Below are positions 1 to 8,127 of a stretch of 47,260 nucleotides of DNA, piece after piece. The stretch covers positions 1 through 47,260 of the IMG/VR virus record IMGVR_UViG_3300021354_000010; one strand, written 5' to 3'. The stretch comes from a virus. Position 1 is the first letter of the stretch. Each line of letters starts with the position of its first letter. Below the pieces are notes generated by a model, which saw only the letters and a list, made by a program, of their open reading frames with translations, searched no databases and had not been told where the DNA came from. Both the position numbers and the translations under genes were made by a program.

Positions 1-68
1 ACTAATAAGGTCGGAATTATAGCGATACCAACTATACTTAATAATATAATTAAAAAGAATAATGTCAT
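1..68 (-). CDS. small hydrophobic membrane protein (5' part only)
   Basis: A minus-strand reading frame starts with ATG at 68 and runs off the window edge. The ATG overlaps the primase stop codon as ATGA, and a GGAGG ribosome site lies 5 bases upstream inside the primase gene. The 22 visible residues are almost all hydrophobic (MTLFFLIILLSIVGIAIIP), as expected for one membrane segment or an uncleaved signal. Translational coupling to the primase is likely. The function is unknown and the rest of the protein lies outside the window. Confidence 0.6.
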   Translation of the reverse strand, partial: MTLFFLIILLSIVGIAIIPTLL

Positions 69-1090
69 ACCTTCCTCCAAGTAGCGAACCTTGCTTCTGC
101 TTCTAACCCACCGAAGGTATTATTACTTATAGTTTCTAAAATATCTTCTTTTGTTTTACCATTCATTATCATCTCATTTATATCTTTTTCTTCGTAGGTA
201 TCTGGCCAAAGCACGACTTTATACCCTAATTTTATATTCTTTTCTATAATTCTCACAACATCTTTATGTCTTCTTTCGTTATCAGGAACTATGACCGCAT
301 TAGTCATAATAGTTCTTAATGTATACATATCGAAGTTAGATCCAGATACTGCTATAGCATTGGGTAAAAACAAACTGTCAATTGGACCCTCTGTTATGAA
401 AATCGGTTTAGAATAATCTAATCTTTCTAAACCGAATATTTTATCTTCTGTTTCGTCAACTTTGATTGTTATATATCTGGGGATTTCCTTACCAAATGCT
501 CTACCCTGCATAGCAAAACATTTACCATGTTTATTGAAAAATGGTATGACTAACCTCGGGTGGTCTATCTTTAACAACCCGTCTGTGAATTGATATTTAA
601 TATTATTATTGACGTATTTAAAAAACTTAGGTGTATAATAAAACAAATCCCACAATTCTTCTGATATCATTCTAGACTTCAAATATTTCACTGCATAATG
701 AGTTTCTGACAATGAAGTAACTTGTTTAAGTTTAGACAATACTTCGTCTTCTAACACTTCTCCTTTCAGGGAAGGAAGTATCTCTGTTATATTTGTATGG
801 GGAATATACTTATCATTTCCAGTTTTATACCGTTCCATTACATATTCGGAATATACACTTGCATCTATTCTTTTGATAAGATTACCAAGTGTAGATCCAT
901 ATTGACATTTATGGCATTTTACAAATAATCCATTGGTCTGTCTATAAATGTATAGACGAGCCTTAGTAGAACTCTTGGAAGAGTCTCCACAGACTGGACA
1001 ACTCGCTTGCCATAGATATTCGGATTTCTTTTTAAAATTTCTAAGTCTTGAACCAATTATATTGGTATATTTGATATCAATCCACAACAT
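65..1090 (-). CDS. 61: DNA primase, T4 gp61-like
   Basis: The 341-residue length matches T4 gp61 (342). The N-terminal zinc-binding domain shows CPVCGDSS near residue 31 followed by CHKC near 59, and the T4-like KAR after the first pair. The TOPRIM-type core includes a VSGSNFD segment and FITEGPIDSLFL around residues 230-260. gp61 makes the short RNA primers for lagging-strand synthesis and works with the gp41 helicase as the primosome. The gene has its own early promoter (1122-1150) and a GGAA ribosome site. A small membrane protein overlaps its stop. The assignment is family-level recognition from motifs, length and genome context. Confidence 0.9.
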   Translation of the reverse strand: MLWIDIKYTNIIGSRLRNFKKKSEYLWQASCPVCGDSSKSSTKARLYIYRQTNGLFVKCHKCQYGSTLGNLIKRIDASVYSEYVMERYKTGNDKYIPHTNITEILPSLKGEVLEDEVLSKLKQVTSLSETHYAVKYLKSRMISEELWDLFYYTPKFFKYVNNNIKYQFTDGLLKIDHPRLVIPFFNKHGKCFAMQGRAFGKEIPRYITIKVDETEDKIFGLERLDYSKPIFITEGPIDSLFLPNAIAVSGSNFDMYTLRTIMTNAVIVPDNERRHKDVVRIIEKNIKLGYKVVLWPDTYEEKDINEMIMNGKTKEDILETISNNTFGGLEAEARFATWRKV

Positions 1091-1121
1091 AATATATTTC
1101 CAAAGGGTAACTCATAGAATA

Positions 1122-1150
1122 AGTATACACCAATAGATTAAAAAAGTAAA
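1122..1150 (-). promoter_or_regulatory. early (sigma70-type) promoter for primase
   Basis: On the minus strand, TTTACT (1145-1150) and TATACT (1122-1127) are separated by exactly 17 bp. The promoter reads toward the primase start at 1090 and is divergent from the plus-strand promoter at 1187-1215. Confidence 0.8.
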
Positions 1151-1172
1151 GCTATAATTTTATTTAAATTAT

Positions 1173-1248
1173 TTTTACAAAAGTGCTTTACTTTATTTGG
1201 TAACTAAGGTATACTAACTGTGTTAGGTTTGGTGTGAGGTCTTATTAG
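1173..1248 (+). repeat. 76-bp promoter-plus-leader repeat, copy 1
   Basis: This shares its length and most of its bases with 47160-47235, including the flanking TTTTACAAAAG, the promoter boxes and an identical 33-base leader that begins AACTGTGTTAGG. Differences are concentrated in the 17-bp spacer. Confidence 0.75.
1187..1215 (+). promoter_or_regulatory. plus-strand early-type promoter pointing into minus-strand genes
   Basis: TTTACT (1187-1192) and TATACT (1210-1215) with a 17-bp spacer lie on the plus strand. No plus-strand gene follows: the transcript would run antisense into the coiled-coil gene at 1252-1689. The promoter and the next 33 bases recur at 47160-47235, so this is a real repeated unit, not a chance match. 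Confidence 0.65.
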
Positions 1249-1251
1249 TAA

Positions 1252-1689
1252 TTACTTAATAACTGATATAACTTTACTAACTGTATCTAAGTTATAACCT
1301 ACAAATAAAACAACTGCAATGATTCCCCCAATGTACCAACGATATTTCTCTAGTTCATTAAGTCTTGAATCAAGTGCATCAACTTTAGTAGAAAGGGATT
1401 TGTATTGAGTAGTAGTTTGTTTGGAAGCAGTATCGAGTTTAGATTCTATTCTAGTCTCAACATTACCCATTTCTTTTAAAATATCTTTAGTATTATGTTC
1501 CATTTTCTTATAGAGGTCTTTGATGTCATCATGAGCATCTTCAGTATCTTTTTCAAGATTACCAATGCGTTCGTCATGTACTGCTAATAGACGGCCAATA
1601 TTGTTAGTGGATTCTGCTATTTTATCGAGAGTTTGATCTAATTTATTAACAACAGATTTTAGAACTTGAACATCCGTTTCAGTTTGCAT
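1252..1689 (-). CDS. coiled-coil protein with C-terminal membrane anchor
   Basis: This 145-residue protein has a long charged helical part (about residues 5-115, with heptad-like L/I/V spacing, KLDQTLDKI and DALDSRLNELEKY). One hydrophobic segment follows near 118-138 (YIGGIIAVVLFVGYNL). The plan resembles XhlA-type phage membrane proteins and similar small proteins of marine T4-like phages, which may act at the membrane in lysis or infection. No motif identifies the role. It sits 10 bases downstream of the 175-residue gene, so it is probably co-transcribed. A plus-strand promoter at 1187-1215 points antisense into its 3' end. Confidence 0.6.
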   Translation of the reverse strand: MQTETDVQVLKSVVNKLDQTLDKIAESTNNIGRLLAVHDERIGNLEKDTEDAHDDIKDLYKKMEHNTKDILKEMGNVETRIESKLDTASKQTTTQYKSLSTKVDALDSRLNELEKYRWYIGGIIAVVLFVGYNLDTVSKVISVIK

Positions 1690-1699
1690 ACCTAATTCC

Positions 1700-2227
1700 C
1701 TACAAAGATTTTTGATTTAAATCAACAGCAACTTGAGTCAAATCTTGTCGCTTTACAATAGACGTTTTCTTTCTTTTTATCGGTACATCTGTACTCACAT
1801 TAGAGGGTGCTCCATTCGCAGGCATGGAAACATTTGTAGGTCCAACAGCAACCCCATCTTCAAGAAATAATTTAGTTTGTATAGTTTCTTCTGCAAGAAT
1901 AATATTGAGATCAATTATTCTTTTTAAGTCATGTTCACTAATAGTATTTATATCATTTGCGTATGATTCTTTAATAAGATATAATGCTGCCACTATATTC
2001 TTAAATCTATTATCCCCTCCAGGTAATTTATTCAATATCTTTTTAATATTGAATACAAGTCTACTTAGATAATCATAAGCATCCTTTTCTTCTTCAGTAT
2101 TGGGATCTTTTAATTTTTTACCATTTTTATCAATAATACCTAGTGCAAAAGCATCTGTATCTTGAAATGGTTTGACCAACATACTTAACACTCTGTATGC
2201 TATAAGATTGTCAACTATTCTACTCAT
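1700..2227 (-). CDS. conserved T4-like phage protein of unknown function (175 aa)
   Basis: The protein opens MSRIVDNLIAYRVLSMLV and contains FALGIIDKNGK and a KLPGG segment. From memory this pattern recurs in proteins of T4-like cyanophages and pelagiphages, beside genes like the next one. It is helical and probably soluble, with a low-complexity Pro/Asn/Ser linker near residues 125-150 and a basic tail (KRKKTSIVKR). Its start overlaps the stop of the 124-residue gene by one base (2227), indicating translational coupling. No catalytic motif is visible; a virion or head-associated role is only a guess from its neighbours. Confidence 0.6.
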   Translation of the reverse strand: MSRIVDNLIAYRVLSMLVKPFQDTDAFALGIIDKNGKKLKDPNTEEEKDAYDYLSRLVFNIKKILNKLPGGDNRFKNIVAALYLIKESYANDINTISEHDLKRIIDLNIILAEETIQTKLFLEDGVAVGPTNVSMPANGAPSNVSTDVPIKRKKTSIVKRQDLTQVAVDLNQKSL

Positions 2228-2601
2228 TAAAGTTCCCTTAATTTTGATATAATATAATCATCTAGGTTATAATTAGATGTTACAATACCATGTTGAAGTA
2301 TAGCATCGGGCATTCTATTTAAGTATACTAGGAAGGTTATTAGAATATTCCAATACTCTTCATCTAATTTATAGAATAAAATATTTATAGTTGCTTCTCC
2401 GAATAAATTAAAGAGAACGATTATGTGGTTTAATATCAACCGTTCTCTTAATTCTTCTTTATCGGCCAAGTATCTCGTCAATAGTTTCTGTAAGTATAAC
2501 ACTCTATTTAAATCCTCTTCGAACTCCTTTATAGAAGTACATTGAGGATTATCGTAGTATTTCATACAATATACTAAAAAATTATCTTTGTTTAATATCA
2601 T
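2227..2601 (-). CDS. conserved T4-like phage protein (124 aa, DUF7207-like)
   Basis: The features YDNPQCTSIKEFEEDL, LILNHIIVLFNLFG and YWNILITFLVYLNRMP match, from memory, a small helical protein conserved in marine T4-like phages. It is 124 residues with no membrane signal and no catalytic motif. It is followed directly by the 175-residue gene with one shared base. A hairpin at 2607-2626 sits just before its start and may end transcripts of the structural gene upstream. Confidence 0.6.
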   Translation of the reverse strand: MILNKDNFLVYCMKYYDNPQCTSIKEFEEDLNRVLYLQKLLTRYLADKEELRERLILNHIIVLFNLFGEATINILFYKLDEEYWNILITFLVYLNRMPDAILQHGIVTSNYNLDDYIISKLREL

Positions 2602-2606
2602 AAATT

Positions 2607-2626
2607 TGGGGTATATTTCAACCCCA
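2607..2626 (-). terminator. hairpin between structural gene and 124-aa gene
   Basis: TGGGGT (2607-2612) and ACCCCA (2621-2626) form a 6-bp perfect stem with an 8-base loop. It lies in the 31-bp gap after the Ig-like gene. The T-tract on the minus strand is weak (AAATTT), so it may act as a partial terminator or an mRNA-end stabiliser. Confidence 0.45.
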
Positions 2627-2632
2627 TATTAA

Positions 2633-3769
2633 TTAAGAAACGAAAGTCAATACTGCTGGAGTAGAAGTTACTGCAGCGATAGCATTTGGAGTAGTATTAA
2701 TTACTACACGGTAACGATCGCCTGTGTTTGCCGATGTTTGACTAGATAGAACAATTGAAGAGTTGGTTGCACCAGATACGTTTGCAAATTTGGTTGAACC
2801 AGCAACTGATTTTTGCCATTGATAAGTAATAGTTGCAACAGGAGATACCACAGATACTGTAGCAGATACTGAGAATGTCGCCGCACCACCAGAAGTATTT
2901 TGAGCAGCAGGTTGAGTGCCAATAGTAATTACAGGATTAGTATCTGCAATTGTTGCATCGTCGTTAGCATCATTAGAAATTAATGATGATGTGCTTTGCT
3001 CTTGTAATAATTCTGATTTATAACGTGTAGTACCATCAGAATCTACATAAGTTGTAAGTCTCCACCAACCAGCACCGTGAATACCTTTCTTTCTATTTGA
3101 ATCTAACTGTGCTTCTTCTAAAGATACAAAGAAGATTTTAGATAAATCTAATCTTTGGTGATTAATTACCACAATACCAGTACCAGTACCTGCTCCAGTA
3201 GCAGTAAACACAGTACCTACAGTACTATTAGCAGCACCGATTAAAGTAAAATCCGTAGTACCTGCAGATAAAATTTTATATTCTGTACCTTTAGATAATG
3301 CAGTCGCTAAAACTTGAGTTGCTTGGTGGACATAAGTAGGTGCAGTTTGTGCAAACACAGGAATAGTAGTCGTAGAACCATCACCAGAACCAACTGCAAC
3401 AACAGTAATAATATTACCCGCAATATATGTTAAACCAGTAGTACCTGCAATAGTATTCCAGTTTGTAGTAGTACCTGCAGAAGTAATTTTGTATGTGTTA
3501 CCAATGACTAAAGCAGAAGGAGCAGTAGTAGTGCCTGTAAACGACAAAGTAGCATTGGTTGAACCTTGATACTCAGTTACCAATGTTAAATGTGTATCAT
3601 CAGTGATAAGATAAACCTTATATAATGTACCACTGATATTAATGAATGAACCTTCTTTTAAATCAGTAGTAAATGCAGTGGCAGTACCAACGATTGCTTT
3701 AGAGTTGTTTGTAACCGATAACGATGTACCAGCAATACCCTTTAAATCTTTATTTCCCCATAGAGACAT
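2633..3769 (-). CDS. virion structural protein with repeat modules and C-terminal Ig-like domain
   Basis: This 378-residue Thr/Ser/Gly-rich protein opens MSLWGNKDLKGIAGTSLSVT, followed by an AFTTDLKEGSFI segment seen in phage decoration or tail proteins. Two copies of a phage module lie near residues 87-140 and 155-205 (YKITSAGTTTNW / YKILSAGTTDF ... ATGAGTGTG). The last ~95 residues form an Ig-like domain (ITYQWQKSVAGS ... GDRYRVVI) of the bacteriophage surface type. A role as a head or tail surface protein that weakly binds carbohydrate is known for such domains but is inferred here. A TATAAATA late promoter lies at 3810-3817. Confidence 0.7.
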   Translation of the reverse strand: MSLWGNKDLKGIAGTSLSVTNNSKAIVGTATAFTTDLKEGSFINISGTLYKVYLITDDTHLTLVTEYQGSTNATLSFTGTTTAPSALVIGNTYKITSAGTTTNWNTIAGTTGLTYIAGNIITVVAVGSGDGSTTTIPVFAQTAPTYVHQATQVLATALSKGTEYKILSAGTTDFTLIGAANSTVGTVFTATGAGTGTGIVVINHQRLDLSKIFFVSLEEAQLDSNRKKGIHGAGWWRLTTYVDSDGTTRYKSELLQEQSTSSLISNDANDDATIADTNPVITIGTQPAAQNTSGGAATFSVSATVSVVSPVATITYQWQKSVAGSTKFANVSGATNSSIVLSSQTSANTGDRYRVVINTTPNAIAAVTSTPAVLTFVS

Positions 3770-3798
3770 GATTTTATCCTTTTGTAAAATTGTTTAAG

Positions 3799-4680
3799 TT
3801 ATTTATCTTTATTTATAAGTTTATACTGCTTGACCATCGCTGCATCGAATCCCTTATTACTTTTATCAAGTTTCCGTCTAGTTTCTGCATGATTGGGATT
3901 AGTAATAGAATCATTCTTTACAAGATTTGCTCTCTTTTCTGCACTCTTTTGCATATATGATTGTATTGCTTTATGAGTACCCAAAACTTCTAATAACTCA
4001 TTATCATCTAAGTCAGAATAATCTTCATTGGCAATTCTCAATTCTTTTGCAACTCTTGGGTGGTCAGATAATCCTTTATGTAGTTTTTCAATATCATCAA
4101 CCGCACCAGTCATATTTCCACCTTTCTTTTTAGCAATAGCAACTGCCTTTCTGATAATATGGTGAGCAATAACCCCTTCGTTGAATTCCTCATATTCTTC
4201 ATGACAATCATGGCAAGATGATAACGTATCGTGAATGCTATCTATAACAGATGATTTGACACCATGTTTACCGAGAACGTCCAATAGATTATACAATGAA
4301 GTTTTATTTGAAGTAACTTTCAAATCAGGAAGAACATCAATAACTGCTTTAGTATTAGCATGCTTCTTTATTGCCGAAATAACCTTGTTTATCTCAACAC
4401 TTTGGTCTGCTTCTTGCAATTCAAGTTCTTCTTTAAATTGAGCTGGTTTTACATGGGCGGTAATTGAAGCAATATGTTGAGGTTTAATGCCTTGATCCAT
4501 TAAAGCATTATTAACATTATCCCATGTTGTATGTTTTTTTGTTCCTGGTCTTAAATGTGTTAAAAATTTAGATGAACCCTTTGTTCCTAATACTTTTGTA
4601 ACGCTATCTGTAACATGTTGAACTGGAATTTTTTCTTCATCTAGTTTAAATTCTTCTTTGAATTCTTTGTATGTTTTCAT
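3799..4680 (-). CDS. putative packaged protein with capsid-targeting-like N terminus (293 aa)
   Basis: I chose the ATG at 4680, giving the start MKTYKEFKEEFKLDEE; an upstream in-frame ATG exists 12 codons earlier without support. The first residues closely resemble the T4 internal-protein targeting peptide MKTYQEFIAE. The body seems to hold two similar helical repeats (about residues 20-90, VTKVLGTKGSSKFLTHL, and 115-160, LYNLLDVLGKHGVKSS). A third part follows with IIRKAVAIAKKKGG, which resembles a motif common at cleaved ends of marine phage virion proteins. No enzyme motif is seen. It starts 6 bases after the Dps-like gene ends. Confidence 0.6.
   Translation of the reverse strand: MKTYKEFKEEFKLDEEKIPVQHVTDSVTKVLGTKGSSKFLTHLRPGTKKHTTWDNVNNALMDQGIKPQHIASITAHVKPAQFKEELELQEADQSVEINKVISAIKKHANTKAVIDVLPDLKVTSNKTSLYNLLDVLGKHGVKSSVIDSIHDTLSSCHDCHEEYEEFNEGVIAHHIIRKAVAIAKKKGGNMTGAVDDIEKLHKGLSDHPRVAKELRIANEDYSDLDDNELLEVLGTHKAIQSYMQKSAEKRANLVKNDSITNPNHAETRRKLDKSNKGFDAAMVKQYKLINKDK
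3810..3817 (-). promoter_or_regulatory. T4-type late promoter (TATAAATA)
   Basis: The minus strand reads TATAAATA, the exact T4 late -10 box recognised by gp55-RNA polymerase. It lies within the end of the preceding gene, about 40 bp before the Ig-like structural gene start at 3769. Confidence 0.6.
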
Positions 4681-4685
4681 TGTTA

Positions 4686-5126
4686 TTAACCTTTTGTCAA
4701 TGCTTTTAGTTTCCATCCGTGAGCGGCATGCACGTCTAAACGATCTGCAAGAAAGTTACACGTACCTTGTTTCTTCGCATAAGTCGCAAGATCAAATGCT
4801 TTATTTAATGAATCTATTGTAGCATTATTAGCATCAATAAGATTTGAAAACATTTGACTTGTAGAAGAAACCACATTAGTATCTTCTTGAAATGTTTTAG
4901 CATTAAACATATCTTCTATACTAAACGGCGCATATCCATCAATTGCTCTGATATGTTCTGCAATTGGATCCACTGCATTCCATAGTTCATCATAAAGATC
5001 ATTGAAAAACTCATGATATTGAGCAAATTCTGGACCTTCGACATTCCAATGCGAGGAATGTGCCTTAAAATACATAAAAAAAGTATTTGCCTGACATATC
5101 TTTAGTGCTGCCTGAAGTTCATTCAT
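4686..5126 (-). CDS. Dps/ferritin-like protein
   Basis: This 146-residue four-helix protein carries the Dps signature HSSHWNVEGPEF, then HEFFNDLYDEL and VDPIAEHIRAI. In Dps dodecamers, iron is oxidised at a dinuclear site between subunits. H26, H38, D53 and E57 match the known ligands, but the residue four after H38, normally Asp, is N42, and the usual AER is AEH. It lacks the Lys-rich DNA-binding tail of E. coli Dps. It sits between two genes with capsid-targeting-like N termini, but its own start (MNELQAALKICQ) lacks that peptide. A role in guarding DNA or handling iron in infection is inferred. Confidence 0.8.
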   Translation of the reverse strand: MNELQAALKICQANTFFMYFKAHSSHWNVEGPEFAQYHEFFNDLYDELWNAVDPIAEHIRAIDGYAPFSIEDMFNAKTFQEDTNVVSSTSQMFSNLIDANNATIDSLNKAFDLATYAKKQGTCNFLADRLDVHAAHGWKLKALTKG

Positions 5127-5134
5127 TATTGTTC

Positions 5135-7399
5135 CTAGTGATGTGATAATCTGTTCTTTTCAGTTTGGCGAACTCTTGAAGTCAACTTAAGTGCCAATCT
5201 GTCTATTAGTTTTTTCTTTTTCTCGATGATTCTATCTATGCGTTCATGCTCAACAGTAGATAATTTCGTGGGATCTCTACCTTTTAGTAACTTAGTTTTG
5301 ATAGTTTTAATTGCTAGGTGTCTTGCTTTATTATTTATCCCATGACTGTCAGAATGTTTCTTTAATGCAATTTCGCGTTTAGCAGTTAGTTTAGGTTCAT
5401 ATTTCGCCATTCTTAATTTTGCCTTTATTCTTTCCATTTTAGAAAGGACTTCATTAAGAGATTCATCATCGAAACCTTCGACAATAACTTCAATTCCATT
5501 TTCATCAATGATACAAAAATCTTCGTATTCATATGTTTCCAAAATGTCTTCTTCGGTTACCATTGATACTAACTCATCGATTTCTTCTTCTGTAAAATCT
5601 TCATTAGTATTCATTAATTTCTTTGCTTTCATTCTAGCAAGGGTGTCATTACCATTTGTAGTCAAAGATGCACCTACATGAGTTTGTTCTTGACCCGAAT
5701 GATCATCGTTATCTTTGATGCCACTAGTATGACCTGTATTTGAGTAATTCTCGATTTCTTTCTTAGTATTCGCGTCTATGTCTACAGGAATATTAGCGCC
5801 TTTACCAAGGTTATTCATCTGAATCAATTTCTTTTCATCATCAGGTCTTAATGAAGATAAGTTTGGTTTTGTTTTACTTGCTACAATAGATTCTGCTTTC
5901 TTTTCTGAAAGAATTTTATCGACTATATTTGGTGTTGTTCTGCCATAACTCTCTGCTCTAACTTCAGGAGTTTTGATAATTTTATGGTCATAGTTAATAC
6001 CAACTTCATCAGCAAGTTTCAACATTTTTGTGACGATTTTCAATGAATCTTTTGGAAGGTTCTTTGCCTTACGTAAAGCATTATTAACTAAATTCTCAGG
6101 GTTACTTGATTTATCATCTTCTCCACCAAGCACAGAAGAAATGACCTTTGCTACTTTTAATTTATCTTTATTGGGATCCATTACACTCTCTGAAACATCT
6201 GATGATTGTTGGTTGTCTGATTTTACAATGCGAACTGCATATACTGCCTTATCAAGTAAATCTTTATATAAGTGCCAATATTCTGTATGCCAAATAAATT
6301 CATTATTATTATCTAATGCTTGCTTTGCTCTTAAATGTGCATCTGACCATTTAAGCAAATCATTCATATTCTCTTTACCACCTTTGAGGATATCATCAAC
6401 AGTAATTTTTAAATACTCATCTGTATTTTTTAAAGCAATCAATACTGATGCAGGATCTACATCGCCTATATTATCAATAGTCTTTCTAAATGCTTCTGCA
6501 GAACCTTTAGCATTGTGCAGGTTTTTAGTTGTATACCCTTTAAAAGATATTTCTAACGGTGTTTCAGAATAAAGATTATTCTGAAACTGATTGTCTGTGT
6601 ATATTTGTTGTTCTGCCATTACTACATCCTTTAACCATTTTTTGCTTGTTTGACCATTAGAATCAACAACTGTTAAATAATTAGTCCCTCTATCAATTAT
6701 TTCAAACCGTTGTTCATTTGATTCTACTATATCACCGATGTTAAATATTTCTTTATTGATATATCTCTCACGTAGATCATCTTTTTTGATTTTAATATTT
6801 TCCTTTATAACATCAAGACCCATACCTAATCGAACATCATTCATAAGACGTTTTCCATCTATGTCTCGCATCGAAGGAGTCAATCCTTTCTTAAAGTTTG
6901 TATAATCACCATCAGATGCAAATGCTCTCATCTTAGTTCCAGACATACCTGTTGCATCATCTGAATCTGGATCACGTTCTCCTGCAGAAACTACTTGTAT
7001 AGAATCATAGGTATATTCTATTCCATTATACTTATTCAATAATGACTCAAAAGAACTAATCCTATCAGAACCTGCAATCATAATAAGGTTCTTATATTTC
7101 GAATTTAATGCCTTTGCAACTTCTATTGGAGTTCGTTCTTGGTCATTTGCTGCTTTGAAATTAGTACCAGGAAACATTAGATTCAAGTAATGAATCTTTT
7201 TGTCTATAGGAAGAGGATTTTTCTTTTTATCCTGCGACTTTGAAGCATATATGACATAATCTGCTTTGTTAGTAGATGCAATTTTCTTGACTACATTAAT
7301 AAGCAGACCATGTCCAGATGTCATCGGATTGAACCTACCAAAAGCAAACACGACAGTTTTGGATGGCATTTCCTTTAGGAATTGTCTATATTGTTTCAT
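5135..7399 (-). CDS. nucleotidyltransferase (NMNAT/cytidylyltransferase fold) with capsid-targeting-like N terminus
   Basis: This 754-residue protein begins MKQYRQFLKEMPSKTV, a capsid-targeting-like peptide. The HxGH-type nucleotidyltransferase motif follows (FGRFNPMTSGHG, residues 20-31), with SGTKMR at 153-158 as the ISSTxxR counterpart. That domain transfers a nucleotide from NTP to NMN, a phosphoalcohol or similar; substrate unknown. Around 220-265 is a KOW-like small domain (IGDIVESNEQRFEII ... KKWLKDVV). The C-terminal half is acidic and helical, ending in a basic Lys/Arg-rich stretch (about 690-754). Similar multi-domain proteins occur in marine T4-like phages. It has its own late promoter (7430-7437). 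Packaging in the head is inferred. Confidence 0.75.
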   Translation of the reverse strand: MKQYRQFLKEMPSKTVVFAFGRFNPMTSGHGLLINVVKKIASTNKADYVIYASKSQDKKKNPLPIDKKIHYLNLMFPGTNFKAANDQERTPIEVAKALNSKYKNLIMIAGSDRISSFESLLNKYNGIEYTYDSIQVVSAGERDPDSDDATGMSGTKMRAFASDGDYTNFKKGLTPSMRDIDGKRLMNDVRLGMGLDVIKENIKIKKDDLRERYINKEIFNIGDIVESNEQRFEIIDRGTNYLTVVDSNGQTSKKWLKDVVMAEQQIYTDNQFQNNLYSETPLEISFKGYTTKNLHNAKGSAEAFRKTIDNIGDVDPASVLIALKNTDEYLKITVDDILKGGKENMNDLLKWSDAHLRAKQALDNNNEFIWHTEYWHLYKDLLDKAVYAVRIVKSDNQQSSDVSESVMDPNKDKLKVAKVISSVLGGEDDKSSNPENLVNNALRKAKNLPKDSLKIVTKMLKLADEVGINYDHKIIKTPEVRAESYGRTTPNIVDKILSEKKAESIVASKTKPNLSSLRPDDEKKLIQMNNLGKGANIPVDIDANTKKEIENYSNTGHTSGIKDNDDHSGQEQTHVGASLTTNGNDTLARMKAKKLMNTNEDFTEEEIDELVSMVTEEDILETYEYEDFCIIDENGIEVIVEGFDDESLNEVLSKMERIKAKLRMAKYEPKLTAKREIALKKHSDSHGINNKARHLAIKTIKTKLLKGRDPTKLSTVEHERIDRIIEKKKKLIDRLALKLTSRVRQTEKNRLSHH

Positions 7400-7429
7400 T
7401 GGGTTCCATCTATAAAGTAAACGATATAG

Positions 7430-7437
7430 TATTTATA
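7430..7437 (-). promoter_or_regulatory. T4-type late promoter (TATAAATA)
   Basis: The minus strand reads TATAAATA about 30 bp before the start of the nucleotidyltransferase gene at 7399, and immediately after the end of the frameshifted reading frame at 7440. Confidence 0.7.
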
Positions 7438-7439
7438 CA

Positions 7440-8127
7440 TTAATAAATTTCACGCCATTGTAATCCAACTCCAACATTAGTTGAATGTGCACCTAAATTT
7501 GTAGCTACAACTAAAAAGATTTCAGAATTACTACTATCAAAATTCTTTAATTGTGAATGCAAACCATACATCTAATTTAGTAGTATTATCTACCCGTCTC
7601 ATACATAATGTTAACATATTTGGACTTCCTCCACCATACATACTTGCTGGTCCTTCGTCGCCTGAAGTATTTTTACCTATGATAACTCCACTATGCCTCA
7701 TATATGTTCCTGTTGGAACAGTAAATGTATTACCTTGATTACTAGAGTATACGTCTTGATAAACTCGATATTGACTATGTACACCAAATGTATTCCAAGC
7801 TGGAATGATAGCACCTGATATTGACAATGGTCCTTCATACCACTCATAAATAATTGTACTCTGATTGGCATTATTATTACCAATCTCATATTCCATAATT
7901 TTAATTATATCATTAGCATTTACACTACTATTTTGAAAGCTGACCACTGGTCGCATAGTATTATCCATTGTCCAACCCCGATTAGTATTGGTAGCATGAT
8001 TATTAAATGCGTATGAACTACCAGCCAGTTCATCTATTACTACTATTCCTGTAACAGGGATAGGATTACCAATATCATTTTTAATTTCTTGATTATTTGT
8101 AAATAAGTATGTCAAATTATTCTCCAA
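7440..8127 (-). CDS. probable virion protein read through a +1 frameshift (196 aa zero-frame, 228 aa shifted)
   Basis: The zero frame (7537-8127) gives 196 residues, from MENNLTYLFTNNQEIKND to FAFTIKEF. It ends at UUU UGA, followed at once by UAG. A +1 slip of Phe-tRNA from UUU to the overlapping UUU enters a frame that stays open for 32 codons (DSSNSEIFLV ... GLQWREIY) and stops at 7440. That extension looks protein-like and fills the gap exactly up to the late promoter. The Ser/Thr/Asn/Gly-rich beta composition suggests a virion or fibre-associated protein. It overlaps the next gene upstream by 16 bp. A single-base insertion or sequencing error is the alternative to programmed shifting. Confidence 0.6.
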
